Origin: Clostridia bacterium
GTDB taxonomy: Bacteria > Bacillota > Clostridia > Oscillospirales > CAG-382
DNA length: 64,000 nt
Direction of reading: 5' to 3'
NCBI GenBank assembly: GCA_017537345.1
Contig: JAFYKY010000001.1
Span: 1-64,000, forward strand
In this document: positions 9,089 through 18,338 of the stretch, one piece after another
Numbering within the stretch: position 1 is the stretch's first letter
Layout: each line of letters starts with the position of its first letter
The notes under the pieces: model-generated
Told to the model about the DNA's origin: nothing
The model's database searches: none
What the model saw: the letters and a program-made list of their open reading frames with translations, nothing else
Position numbers and translations under genes: made by a program

Positions 9089-10075
9089 ATGGAAAAAATA
9101 GCACTTATCATGGGCGATTCCGCAAGAAATCTTGTTATCAGCCCCCGTTCCATCAAGCGTATGGAGCAAATCGGCGAGGTGGTTTTCGGCACGGGTAGCG
9201 ACAGAGAATCCGTTAAAAAAGCACTTGCCGGCGCAACTATCGCCATTACCACTTGGGGAAACACCGAACTGGATGCAGACATTCTGTCTGTTTGTCCCGA
9301 CCTTAAGCTGGTTTGCCACGCCGCAGGAAGCGTTAAGCCTATCGTTTGCGATGACCTTTGGAACAAGGGCGTGCGTGTAACCGCATCTGCCGCTATGCTT
9401 TCCATGGGCGTTTCCGAAACCGCTTTGGGCTTTACCATTGCCGCTTCCAAAAACTTCTTTGCTCTTAACGAAAACCTGCATAATGGATTGTGGGCAGAAG
9501 GAAAAGAGAATATCCGCGAACTGTACGAGCTTACCGTCGGCGTTATCGGCGGCGGCTGGGCAGGCAGACATTACATAGAGCTTATGCAGGCTTTTGATGT
9601 GGATATCATCCTTTACGATCCCTTCGTAACCGAAGAACAGTGCGAAAAAATGGGCTGTAAAAAGGCATCCTTGGAAGAGGTTTTAAAGGAATCGGATATT
9701 ATCTCCATTCACGCTCCCTCCATTCCCGAAACGGACAAAATGTTCAACGCACAGACTCTTGCAATGATGAAAAAGGATGCGGTGCTCATAAATACCGCCC
9801 GCGGAAGCATTATAGACGAAAAAGCGCTTTACGAGCATATGAAGGCGGGTAACCTTAAATATGCTTGTCTTGACGTGTTCGACCCCGAACCTCCCGCAGC
9901 CGATCATCCTCTTCGTTCTCTCCCCAACGTAATAATGACACCTCACCTTGCAGGTCTTGCCGCAAACGGACTTAAAAAGATCGGCAAGCATTGCTGCGAA
10001 GAGATAGAACGCTTCCTTAATGGCGAAAAAATGATGTGCGAAGTTACCAAGGAACAGCTTGCCAGAATGGCATAA
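9089..10075 (+). CDS. D-isomer-specific 2-hydroxyacid dehydrogenase
   Basis: NAD(P)-dependent oxidoreductase (328 residues from the ATG at 9089, which has AAAGGA 8 nt upstream; an in-frame upstream start at 9023 would lie inside the previous gene). The nucleotide-binding glycine loop is GVIGGGWAGR, and catalytic Arg, Glu and His are seen in NTARGSIID, DVFDPEPP and TPHLAG. The substrate is not predictable. It is 4 nt after the enolase-superfamily gene, suggesting consecutive steps of sugar-acid or hydroxyacid metabolism. Confidence 0.85.
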   Translation: MEKIALIMGDSARNLVISPRSIKRMEQIGEVVFGTGSDRESVKKALAGATIAITTWGNTELDADILSVCPDLKLVCHAAGSVKPIVCDDLWNKGVRVTASAAMLSMGVSETALGFTIAASKNFFALNENLHNGLWAEGKENIRELYELTVGVIGGGWAGRHYIELMQAFDVDIILYDPFVTEEQCEKMGCKKASLEEVLKESDIISIHAPSIPETDKMFNAQTLAMMKKDAVLINTARGSIIDEKALYEHMKAGNLKYACLDVFDPEPPAADHPLRSLPNVIMTPHLAGLAANGLKKIGKHCCEEIERFLNGEKMMCEVTKEQLARMA

Positions 10076-10080
10076 TTATT

Positions 10081-10136
10081 ACCCCAAGAAACCTACGGTT
10101 TCTCGGGGACCCCGAAAAATAATTACCCCAAGAAAC
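10081..10136. repeat. Dispersed palindromic repeat (CCCCAAGAAAC family), copy 1
   Basis: Imperfect hairpin (CCCCAAGAAACC paired with GGTTTCTCGGGG) followed by GACCCCGAAAAATAATTACCCC. Related copies lie at 25624-25710 (two, reverse orientation) and 59057-59107. Here, as at 59 kb, it starts a few bases after a stop codon. Confidence 0.65.
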
Positions 10137-10144
10137 AAAAAATA

Positions 10145-10178
10145 CGGCGGAGAAGCTTTATGCTTCTTCGCCGTTTTT
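10145..10178 (+). terminator. Terminator between convergent operons
   Basis: 12-bp stem (10145-10156 with 10162-10173, one G-U) and five T. It ends the coaD-enolase-dehydrogenase run and lies 10 nt before the end of kdgK on the opposite strand, where it may also act. Confidence 0.85.
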
Positions 10179-10187
10179 GTTGTTTAT

Positions 10188-11213
10188 TTATCTCTGCACA
10201 CGTCCGCTGCCGGAGCCTTTTGCAAGGGCTTGCACTTCTGCAACGCTTACCATATTGTAATCGCCTTCGATACTGTGCTTCAAGCAGGATGCGGCTACCG
10301 CAAATTCTATGGCGGCTTGGTTATCGTAACCATTAAGCAGACTGTATATAAGTCCTGCGCCGAAGGAATCTCCTCCGCCCACACGGTCAACTATATGCAT
10401 ATCGTACTTTTTGGAAAAATATGCGTTTTTATCGGTATAAAGCATTGCGCTCCATTTGTTGTCGTTTGCGCTTATACTCTCACGCAGGGTAATTGCAACA
10501 CCCTTGAAACCGAAAGCGCTTGTAAGCTTTTCCGCAACGCTTATGTATCCTTCACGGTTAAGCTTTCCGCTTTCGATATCCGTGTTGTCCGCTTCGATGC
10601 CGAATACGTCCTTCGCATCCTCTTCGTTTGCAATACAGTAATCAACGTATTTGCAAACCTGTGTCATAACCTTGTTTGCCTGCTCCTTTGACCACAGCTT
10701 TTTGCGGTAGTTAAGGTCGGTAGAAACGGTAATGCCCATTTCCTTTGCTTTTTTGCAGGCGGCAACGGTTATTTCCGCCGCACTTTCGCTTAAAGCGGGG
10801 GTAATTCCCGTTACGTGGAACCAGGACGCGCCTTCGAATATCTTTTCCCAATCAAAATCCTGAATGTCTGCTTTGGCAATAGCGGAACCGGCTCTGTCGT
10901 ATATAACCTTGCTGGGACGCTGGGACGCACCCTTTTCACAATAGTAAATACCTACTCTTTCGCCGCCGCGAACTATTTCTGTAGTGTCTACGCCGAACTT
11001 GCGCAGAGAATTTACCGCCATCTGACCTATCTCGTGGGATGGAAGCTTGGTAACGAAAACTGCGTTTTCGCCGTAATTTGCAAGACTCACAGCCACGTTT
11101 GCTTCCGCACCGCCGAATGTAGCCTCAAATTTATCGGATTGAACGAATCTCAGATATCCTTCGGGCGCAAGACGAAGCATCAATTCGCCGAAGGTTACTA
11201 TCTTTTTGCTCAT
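10188..11213 (-). CDS. kdgK: 2-keto-3-deoxygluconate kinase (PfkB family)
   Basis: Phosphorylates KDG to KDPG with ATP. The PfkB fold is clear: GGAEANVAVSLANYG near residue 34 and the catalytic signature GGGDSFGAGLIYSL near 280, with the base Asp. At 341 residues it is normal. Specificity is inferred from the neighbours eda, a fructuronate-reductase-like SDR and uxuA. Its ATG overlaps the eda TGA by 4 nt. It is the last gene of the minus-strand hexuronate operon. Confidence 0.88.
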   Translation of the reverse strand: MSKKIVTFGELMLRLAPEGYLRFVQSDKFEATFGGAEANVAVSLANYGENAVFVTKLPSHEIGQMAVNSLRKFGVDTTEIVRGGERVGIYYCEKGASQRPSKVIYDRAGSAIAKADIQDFDWEKIFEGASWFHVTGITPALSESAAEITVAACKKAKEMGITVSTDLNYRKKLWSKEQANKVMTQVCKYVDYCIANEEDAKDVFGIEADNTDIESGKLNREGYISVAEKLTSAFGFKGVAITLRESISANDNKWSAMLYTDKNAYFSKKYDMHIVDRVGGGDSFGAGLIYSLLNGYDNQAAIEFAVAASCLKHSIEGDYNMVSVAEVQALAKGSGSGRVQR

Positions 11214-11791
11214 TTTATTACCTCCATAAGCTTTCTGGTGTTTTCCGCAATATCGCCCTTCATTATGAAGGAACCGCCGATGGCCTGAATTTTATCAAAC
11301 GCCAGATATTCGGTTATATTGCTCATATCCACACCGCCGGTGGGAACGAATTTTATCTGGGGAAAAGGCGCGGCAAGGGCTTTCATCGCCTTAAGACCGC
11401 CGTAAATTCCCGCAGGAAAGAATTTTACCGTGGTAATACCCAAAGAGATCGCTTTCATAATCTCGGTGGGGGTAACACATCCGGGGAAATAGGGAATACC
11501 CTTTTCCACGCAATATACCGCAACCTCTTCGCACAGTCCGGGGGAAACAATAAATTCCGCCCCTGCTTCCATCGCCTTTAAGCATTGGTCAAGGTTAATA
11601 ACCGTGCCGGCGCCGATACACATTTGGGGGAAAAGCTGTTTTCCAAGCTTAATTGCATCTGCGGCGCAGGGTGTGCGGAAGGTTATTTCCGCGCAAGGAA
11701 GCCCGCCTTCGCAAAGACCGCCAAGGGTTTTTTCGGTATCGTTTATATCGTTTATAACCACAACGGGAATAAATTTAAAATCGTTTATCAT
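11210..11791 (-). CDS. eda: KDPG/KHG aldolase
   Basis: Class I aldolase splitting 2-dehydro-3-deoxy-6-phosphogluconate to pyruvate and glyceraldehyde-3-phosphate. The Schiff-base lysine is in TTVKFFPAG and the catalytic Glu in LPCAEITFRT; the phosphate-binding VPTGGVD loop is present. 193 residues, slightly shorter than the usual about 210 but complete. Overlaps kdgK by 4 nt and sits 13 nt after the SDR gene. Confidence 0.93.
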   Translation of the reverse strand: MINDFKFIPVVVINDINDTEKTLGGLCEGGLPCAEITFRTPCAADAIKLGKQLFPQMCIGAGTVINLDQCLKAMEAGAEFIVSPGLCEEVAVYCVEKGIPYFPGCVTPTEIMKAISLGITTVKFFPAGIYGGLKAMKALAAPFPQIKFVPTGGVDMSNITEYLAFDKIQAIGGSFIMKGDIAENTRKLMEVIK

Positions 11792-11804
11792 ATTTTACCT
11801 CTTT

Positions 11805-12656
11805 TTACACGCCGGAATATGCGGAAAAACCGCCGTCAACGGGAATTACCACACCGGTAATAAAGCTTGCGGCTTTGTTGTTTACAAGGAAGAGCAGGCT
11901 TCCCTCAAGCTCGTCGGCTTCCCCGAATCTGCCCATAGGGGTAGCGGCAAGTATCTTGCCTGTGCGGGGAGTGGGGGTACCGTCTTCGTTCCACAAGAGC
12001 TTCGCATTTTGCTTTGTGGAAAAAAATCCGGGAGCAATGGCGTTTACACGAATTCCCACCTTGGAAAAATGCACCGCAAGCCACTGGGTAAAGTTGCTTA
12101 TTGCCGCTTTTGCACCGGAGTATGCGGGTATTTTGGTAAGAGGGGTAAATGCGTTCATAGAGGAAATGTTTATAATATTGCATCCCTCTCTGCCCACCAT
12201 CTGCTTTGCAAAGGCTTGGGTGGGAATAAGGGTGCCGAGAAAGTTAAGGTTGAACACAAATTCCACGCCGGAAGCATCAAGATCAAAAAAGCTCTTTGTA
12301 TCAGCGTCGATATCGCCGATCTCGAAATATTCCTTATCGGTAGTGGCTCTGGGGTTGTTTCCCCCTGCGCCGTTAATAAGAATATCGCATTTGCCCAAAT
12401 CCTTTTCCACCTGCAAAGCTACGCTTTCGCATATTTCTTTATCCAGCACGTTGCACTTGTAGGCAACCGCTTTTCCGCCCTCGGCGTTGATTTTGTCCGC
12501 GAATTCCTGCGCCGCCTGCTCGTTAAGGTCAAGCAGAGCAACGGTTGCGCCTGCACGGGCAAGCACAGCGGCAAAATTACTGCAAAGCACACCGCCTGCG
12601 CCGGTTATTACCGCAACTTTTCCCGTAAGATCGGTATTAAGTACGTTTACGTTCAT
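11805..12656 (-). CDS. SDR-family D-mannonate oxidoreductase (fructuronate reductase type)
   Basis: 283-residue short-chain dehydrogenase: TGAGGVLCSNFA nucleotide-binding loop near residue 18, NGAGG strand, catalytic Ser in INISSMNAF and YSGAK active-site Tyr/Lys. Directly between uxuA (4-nt overlap) and eda it probably interconverts D-fructuronate and D-mannonate, replacing the unrelated long-chain UxuB of enterobacteria. Function is inferred from context; the fold is certain. Confidence 0.82.
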   Translation of the reverse strand: MNVNVLNTDLTGKVAVITGAGGVLCSNFAAVLARAGATVALLDLNEQAAQEFADKINAEGGKAVAYKCNVLDKEICESVALQVEKDLGKCDILINGAGGNNPRATTDKEYFEIGDIDADTKSFFDLDASGVEFVFNLNFLGTLIPTQAFAKQMVGREGCNIINISSMNAFTPLTKIPAYSGAKAAISNFTQWLAVHFSKVGIRVNAIAPGFFSTKQNAKLLWNEDGTPTPRTGKILAATPMGRFGEADELEGSLLFLVNNKAASFITGVVIPVDGGFSAYSGV

Positions 12657-13708
12657 TTCTTAAGCTCCTTTTCCGCCGCCTCAAACAAACCGTTGATGTA
12701 TGCCGCACCCAAGGCTCTGTCATACAGACCGTAGCCGGGCTTGCCGGTTTCGCCCCATATCATTCTGCCGTGGTCGGGACGTACGTATCCGTCAAATCCG
12801 TTTTCAACAAGTGCCTTTACAATTTCGTAAATATCCATAGAACCGCAGGAGGAAAGGTGAGCCGTTTCTTCAAAAGAGCCGTCTTCCATTATCTTTACGT
12901 TTCTTATATGCATAAATGCAATTCTGTCCATTTCGGCATATTTGCGCACCATCTTAACAACGTCGTTTGTCTTTGCACAGCCCAAAGAGCCGGTGCACAG
13001 ACAAAGGCTGTTCGCCTTGCTGTCAACGATTTTAAGAAATCTGTCAAGGTTTTCTTCGTTTGTAATAATTCTGGGCAAGCCGAAGATGGGGTAGGGAGGA
13101 TCATCGGGATGTATTGCCATTCTCACGCCGCATTCCTCTGCCACGGGAATAACCTTCTTTAAAAACTTTTCAAGATTTTTCCAGAGTCCTTCTTCACCGA
13201 GCTCGCCGTAAGCGGTAATAAGCTCACGAACCTCGCTTTGGGTATAGCTTGCATCCCAGCCGGGAAGATGTATATCGTCTTTTAAGGGGTCAAGCCCTCT
13301 CATCTGGTCCCAATACATTACAAGGCTGGTGGAACCGTCGGGTGCTTTTTTATCAAGCTGTGTTCTTGTCCAGTCAAAAACGGGCATAAAGTTGTAGGTT
13401 ACGCATTTTACGCCGTATTTTGCACAGCGGCGAATATTTTCGCAGTAAACCTCCAGCAGCTCGTCCACGTTGTTTCTGCCAAGCTTAATGTCCTCGTGAA
13501 CGGGAATGGATTCCACCACGTCAAACACCAGACCGTGGTCTTCACAAAGGGTCTTCATACGCAAAAGGGTATCTTCGCCCCAAACGCCGCCGGGCTTAAC
13601 ATCGTATACTGCGGAAACGATAGAGCGCATTCCGGGAATCTGGGAAATATTTGTAAGTGTTACCGGATCGGATTCACCGTACCAGCGGAAAGATAATTTC
13701 ATATTCAT
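12653..13708 (-). CDS. uxuA: Mannonate dehydratase
   Basis: Dehydrates D-mannonate to 2-keto-3-deoxygluconate. It carries UxuA landmarks such as the N-terminal FRWYGESDPVTL, IPVHEDIK, RMAIHPDDPP (metal-binding His), LCTGSLG and HIRNVK segments. 351 residues, full length. AGAGG lies upstream of the first of two close ATGs; the start at 13702 is an alternative. It is 18 nt after the glycosidase-like gene. Confidence 0.95.
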   Translation of the reverse strand: MNMKLSFRWYGESDPVTLTNISQIPGMRSIVSAVYDVKPGGVWGEDTLLRMKTLCEDHGLVFDVVESIPVHEDIKLGRNNVDELLEVYCENIRRCAKYGVKCVTYNFMPVFDWTRTQLDKKAPDGSTSLVMYWDQMRGLDPLKDDIHLPGWDASYTQSEVRELITAYGELGEEGLWKNLEKFLKKVIPVAEECGVRMAIHPDDPPYPIFGLPRIITNEENLDRFLKIVDSKANSLCLCTGSLGCAKTNDVVKMVRKYAEMDRIAFMHIRNVKIMEDGSFEETAHLSSCGSMDIYEIVKALVENGFDGYVRPDHGRMIWGETGKPGYGLYDRALGAAYINGLFEAAEKELKK

Positions 13709-13726
13709 TTTGTTTTTTACCTCTGT

Positions 13727-15745
13727 TTAAAATTCAGCGTATTTAAGGGAAAGCGCATCCATATAGGTTTCGGCTTTTCCGTCTTTAAAGATAATATCTC
13801 CGTATACTCCGTCGGGCAGGTCGGCATAAATAACGGCGTTTCCGCCCTCTTTAGCGGCATTGACCAAAAGCAGCAGCTTTTTGCCGTCCTCCGCTTTGCG
13901 TATACAGCCAATTACAGCGTTTTCTTCCGAAATACCGTTTATTGCCTGAGAGCATTTTTCGGTACGCAGACGGGGCAGGCTTGTTTCTATAACGGGGGGA
14001 CGCAAAGTTTCGGTTCCGCACCAGAAATATTTGCCCAGCTTTGCGCGGGTGCGCACACATTCGGTATAAAAATCTCTGTAAGGACTTTCCTTGTATTTAC
14101 GGGGCGCTATCCAGCCAAGCTGTTCGCCGTAAACAAGGCTTTGTGCAATAAATATTCTGAATCCCGTCCAATCGGGGTCGGAATCCGCACCGTAGCATCT
14201 GCCGAACATAGAGATGTATTTTGAATATATTACGGGGAATGCGGGAACCTGATTATTTCTTACCCACAGCCAAGAGAGGTATCCTCCCATATGAGATATA
14301 AAGGGATCTGCTGTACATTCGGTGGTAAGCACCGCATCTTCGGGGATAGCGCGATATACTCTGTCAAGAAGTCCTCTGTAAGAACGGCACCACCAGTCTC
14401 CTCCGCCGGGTGCGTGGGGGTGGGATGTGTCACAGCAGGAATAGGGCTGTGCGGCGGCTATCTGGTCCATATACACCGCATCAAAGCCTTCGTCATTGAT
14501 AAGTCTGCCCACGGTATATGCCATCTTTTCCTGCCACAAAGCGGTGGAAGGACACATAATGGAAAGGCAAACCTTGCTTCCGTCCTCTTCCTTGGAGGAA
14601 TAGGTTTCGGTAAAGCAAACTCCCTTTCTGTCCTTGGTAGCCCATTTCTTTGCAACGGAGGTAAATTCAAAATCCTCTGCTTTTTTATCTCTGGTATCCC
14701 AAAGTCTGCCGTTAATATATGGCATAACCTTTATGCCTGCGTCTTTAAGCTTTTTAAGTCCTTCCTTGGCAACGTCACGCACGGGGAAGTAATGGGGGTA
14801 ATCGTTATCAAAGGGAGCATTATGCCACAGATAAAGGTGAATAGGGCTGTCCGTGCCAAGCATTTTGGTGGCTTCTATAATATCGTCCGCAAAGGAAGCG
14901 TCTTCGTTAATATGCACGAGCCACCAGTGAGGTGCTTTTGTAAACCATTCAGGCTCTTTTCTGTCTCTTTTTAAGAATTCTGCTTCCTTTTCTACCCATT
15001 CTCTGTAAATAACTGCGGCATCGTACCAATCGCCGTCAAACATCTTCCATACGCATTTGCCGCAAAGAGACTGGGAATTGCAGCCTCTGTCTATATGGGT
15101 GAGTGGCTGTCCCGCCACCATAGACATAAACTTCTCTCCCGCTTTTTTGCTGAAGCTGAATTCCTTATATGCAGGGGCGGTATCGTGGATACCGTAGTAA
15201 ATACCACGTTTCGTGCGTTTGTTGTAAAACGCCATATACTGCATAGAAATTCCGTATGAGGGGTATCTTTGCAGGTTGTGCAGCTCTTTGTTTTTTTCGG
15301 TTGTATATACTTCGCCGCATCCGTAGGGGAAGAACATACACACGTTTTCACCCGTGTCGAAGGACAGCATGGGATGATCGCACACCGTCACTGTGTATTC
15401 TTCGTTTACGGAGCTTACCGTAGTCTTCCATTCTATACAATTGTGGGTGCATACTGCGGTAAGAGTTACGGTTATTCCCGGTAATTCACGGTTGCCGGAA
15501 AGCACTATCACAGCGCCCTCTTCGGTCTTAAAAGTGTCCGCCTGTTTCCAACCCGTGTGGGAGGAAAGGGTTACCCAAGTTCCGTCTTCAAGGTTTTCTG
15601 CGTATAAGCGGAACAAAGGGCATGCCTGCGTAAGCAGGTTCTTTTTGTTTTCTTTGTCCCTTATAGAGTACAGACGTATGCCGTCCCCCGTTTTTTCAAT
15701 TGCTACTGCAAGGTATCCTGCGGAAAATCTGAAAAGTTCCTTCAT
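13727..15745 (-). CDS. DUF6259-like putative glycoside hydrolase
   Basis: 672 residues with no signal peptide, so probably cytoplasmic. The N-terminal beta-sandwich-like region is followed by a central TIM-barrel-like region with IHLYLWHNAPFDNDYPHYFP, DAGIKVMPYINGRLWD and FDAVYMDQIAAAQPYSC segments, the last with an Asp where many retaining glycosidases place the nucleophile. It resembles DUF6259 proteins. Position just upstream of uxuA suggests release of uronic acids from oligosaccharides. GGAGG precedes the ATG. Substrate unknown. Confidence 0.6.
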   Translation of the reverse strand: MKELFRFSAGYLAVAIEKTGDGIRLYSIRDKENKKNLLTQACPLFRLYAENLEDGTWVTLSSHTGWKQADTFKTEEGAVIVLSGNRELPGITVTLTAVCTHNCIEWKTTVSSVNEEYTVTVCDHPMLSFDTGENVCMFFPYGCGEVYTTEKNKELHNLQRYPSYGISMQYMAFYNKRTKRGIYYGIHDTAPAYKEFSFSKKAGEKFMSMVAGQPLTHIDRGCNSQSLCGKCVWKMFDGDWYDAAVIYREWVEKEAEFLKRDRKEPEWFTKAPHWWLVHINEDASFADDIIEATKMLGTDSPIHLYLWHNAPFDNDYPHYFPVRDVAKEGLKKLKDAGIKVMPYINGRLWDTRDKKAEDFEFTSVAKKWATKDRKGVCFTETYSSKEEDGSKVCLSIMCPSTALWQEKMAYTVGRLINDEGFDAVYMDQIAAAQPYSCCDTSHPHAPGGGDWWCRSYRGLLDRVYRAIPEDAVLTTECTADPFISHMGGYLSWLWVRNNQVPAFPVIYSKYISMFGRCYGADSDPDWTGFRIFIAQSLVYGEQLGWIAPRKYKESPYRDFYTECVRTRAKLGKYFWCGTETLRPPVIETSLPRLRTEKCSQAINGISEENAVIGCIRKAEDGKKLLLLVNAAKEGGNAVIYADLPDGVYGDIIFKDGKAETYMDALSLKYAEF

Positions 15746-15762
15746 TTTTTGTTTTCCTCCCT

Positions 15763-17949
15763 TTAAATACTTTCAGAAAGCTTTTTTTTCAAAAAGCCGT
15801 GTCTGTGTGTTTTTTTATCGTTTTCCACCATAACGGAAATGCTTTTTTGTGTTCCCACCAGTATGAGTATCTGCTTTGCACGGGTTACTGCGGTGTAAAA
15901 CAGATTTCTCGTCATCAGAGGGTATGGGCAATCGTAAACCGGCATAAGCACCACAGGGTATTCGTTGCCTTGGCTTTTGTGAACTGTCACCGCAAATGCG
16001 TGCTCCAATTCGTCAAGCAGTGCGAAATCATATTCCGCTACACGGTCGTCAAAATTAATAACCATAGTTTCGCTTTGGGTATCTATGGAAATTATCCGTC
16101 CCACGTCGCCGTTGAATATGCCTTGACCTCGGGTTCCATCCTTGTCCCATTCTATCTCGTAATTATTCTTGGTCTGCATAACCTTGTCCCCTTCACGGAA
16201 CAAAACAGAGCCGATCTTCTTTTCCCGCTTTTTAAAGCTTTTGGGGTTAAGCCCGTCCTGTAACACTTCGTTAAGGGCTTTCGTGCCCAATTCCCCTTTT
16301 CGGGTGGGGGTGAGTATCTGTATATCCGAAAAGCTGTCAAGCGCATAGGTTTTGGGAAGCCTGTCCTTGCAGAGAGAAAGCAGTAATTGCCGTATATCCT
16401 CTGCATTGTTTCTTTCCAAAAAGAAGAAATCGTTTTTCTTTTCGTTAAGCACGGGCATTTTTCCCTCGTTAATATCGTGGGCATTGGTTACGATAAGGCT
16501 TTGCTGCGCCTGACGGAATATATGCTTTAACCTTACCACAGGGAAAGCATCGCTTTCTATAATGTCTTTAAGACATTGTCCCGCACCCACGGGGGGGAGC
16601 TGGTCCACGTCTCCGATCAGCACCAACGTGCTTCCTCTTTTTACCGCTTTGAGCAGGGATGAAAACAGTAAAAGATCCACCATGGACATTTCGTCTATTA
16701 TCACCACCGAAGCGGGTAGGGGATTTCCTTCGTCCCTGCCGAATTTCGGTCTGTGGGCGGTATCGAACTCGGTTTCAAGCAAACGGTGTATGGTCTTTGC
16801 ATCTGCCCCGCTTGCTTCGCTCATACGTTTTGCCGCTCTGCCTGTAGGCGCCGCAAGGCAAAATGATATTTTAAGTGATAAAAGCAGTTCCGTAAGGGCT
16901 TTTATAACCGTGGTCTTACCCGTACCGGGACCGCCGGTAATTACGGTTATACCGTTTGTAATTCCGCTTACAATAGCTTGGTTTTGCTCATCCGCGTAGG
17001 TGATTCCGTATTTTTTCTCAAGCTCTTTTACGGCTTCCTCCACGCCCTCGTATCTTTCGGGACGAGGAGTATCACGCAAAAGCTTAAGCTTTGCGGTAAT
17101 ATAATTTTCCGCGTCTTTATATTCTTTTAAATATACGTATTCATCTTCCGTGCGTACAAAATCCCCTTTTTCGCACAGTCTGCCAATGGCGGCGGCAACG
17201 GTAACGGGCTGTACTCTCAATGCCTGCGCTGTTTTTGCGACCAACTCTTTTTCGGGCAGACAGCAATGTCCTCCCGAATATGCGGCGGCGGAAAGAACGT
17301 ATTCCGCCCCTGCCTCCAGCCTTTCGGGACTGTCTGCGGGGAAGCCCAGCTGCTGTGCCACCGTGTCCGCTTTTTCAAAGCCTATTCCCTCAATATCACC
17401 GATCAGTCGGTAAGGGTCTTTTTCTATAATGGTGGTAGCGGCGGCACCGTATTTCCGGTATATCCTTGCGGAAATCGAGGGCCCGAAAAATCTGGAGCAA
17501 AACAGCATAACGCTTCTCATACCAAACTGCGCCGCATAGCTTTCCGCAATATCCTTTGCTCTTTTAGGGGAAATTCCCTTTATATCGCACAGCCATTTGG
17601 GGTTGTTTTCCATAACGTCAAAGGTGTCTGCCCCAAATGCTTCCACAATTCTGGCGGCGGTTACGGGGCCTATGCCCTTTACCGCACCGGATGAAAGATA
17701 TTTATATATAGCCTCCGTATCCGTGGGAAGCTTTTTTTCAAAATACTCCACCTTCAACTGTCTTCCGAAGGTAGCGTGAACCTGCCATACGCCCTGGGCT
17801 TTTATGCTTTCTCCCTCGTTAAGATAGGGCATAATTCCCACAAGGGTAATAAGCTCTCCTCCGCAGGCGCATTCGCATACGGTGTAGCCGTTATCTTCGT
17901 TTGTAAAGACAATATTTTCAACCACGCCCTCCAGCGTAACCTGCTCCAA
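15763..17949 (-). CDS. recD2: RecD2-type ATP-dependent DNA helicase
   Basis: SF1B 5'-3' helicase (728 residues) of the stand-alone RecD2 type. The N-terminal OB-like and helix-hairpin-helix region (KGIGPVTAARIVEAFG, IKGISPKRAKDIA, IEGIGFEKADTVA) precedes Walker A GGPGTGKTT near 344, Walker B VIIDEMSMVD and C-terminal motifs (LTPTRKGELG, VTVHKSQGNEYP, YTAVTRAK). The start is TTG with GGGGTG upstream. Only 17 nt separate it from the glycosidase gene, so transcription may continue into the sugar operon. Confidence 0.94.
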   Translation of the reverse strand: MEQVTLEGVVENIVFTNEDNGYTVCECACGGELITLVGIMPYLNEGESIKAQGVWQVHATFGRQLKVEYFEKKLPTDTEAIYKYLSSGAVKGIGPVTAARIVEAFGADTFDVMENNPKWLCDIKGISPKRAKDIAESYAAQFGMRSVMLFCSRFFGPSISARIYRKYGAAATTIIEKDPYRLIGDIEGIGFEKADTVAQQLGFPADSPERLEAGAEYVLSAAAYSGGHCCLPEKELVAKTAQALRVQPVTVAAAIGRLCEKGDFVRTEDEYVYLKEYKDAENYITAKLKLLRDTPRPERYEGVEEAVKELEKKYGITYADEQNQAIVSGITNGITVITGGPGTGKTTVIKALTELLLSLKISFCLAAPTGRAAKRMSEASGADAKTIHRLLETEFDTAHRPKFGRDEGNPLPASVVIIDEMSMVDLLLFSSLLKAVKRGSTLVLIGDVDQLPPVGAGQCLKDIIESDAFPVVRLKHIFRQAQQSLIVTNAHDINEGKMPVLNEKKNDFFFLERNNAEDIRQLLLSLCKDRLPKTYALDSFSDIQILTPTRKGELGTKALNEVLQDGLNPKSFKKREKKIGSVLFREGDKVMQTKNNYEIEWDKDGTRGQGIFNGDVGRIISIDTQSETMVINFDDRVAEYDFALLDELEHAFAVTVHKSQGNEYPVVLMPVYDCPYPLMTRNLFYTAVTRAKQILILVGTQKSISVMVENDKKTHRHGFLKKKLSESI

Positions 17950-17955
17950 AGCTTT

Positions 17956-18210
17956 TCACCCCTTTTTATATATTTTCCCGTATTCTTCCGACATACGCTT
18001 TAATATTTTTTCTTTATCCGCGGCGGTGCGGCATATAATAACCTTACTGCCCCGCAAAGAACAGCCGTACAGCTTTTCTCTTGCCGTTTGCTCGGTGTCC
18101 TCTTCTGCGGGAATGTATATTTCCGTCACCTCTGCGCCCTTTCTTTCAAACGCCGCAGACAGCGCAAAACACACGGCTATACAGACCAGAAAGGCTGTCA
18201 GAATTTCCAT
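17956..18210 (-). CDS. Small single-pass membrane protein
   Basis: 84 residues from the ATG at 18210, chosen because GGAGGTG lies 9 nt upstream; a TTG at 18228 would include that site. One N-terminal transmembrane helix (ILTAFLVCIAVCFALSAAF) precedes a charged domain with Glu/Lys pairs. Not recognised. It ends 6 nt before recD2 and probably starts the minus-strand transcript. Confidence 0.6.
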   Translation of the reverse strand: MEILTAFLVCIAVCFALSAAFERKGAEVTEIYIPAEEDTEQTAREKLYGCSLRGSKVIICRTAADKEKILKRMSEEYGKIYKKG

Positions 18211-18338
18211 ATATTGCTTCACCTCCAATTATAGAATAAACCGGGTATCTTTTCAAGTAAAATTATAATATTTTACTTTACTTTTTTACATTATAATGTT
18301 AAAATAAACTGAATAATACTGTAAGGAACAAAACGAGC

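Noticed and set aside
11604..12734. 376-codon plus-strand open frame
   Set aside because: Antisense to eda and the SDR gene; no family resemblance and no ribosome-binding site.
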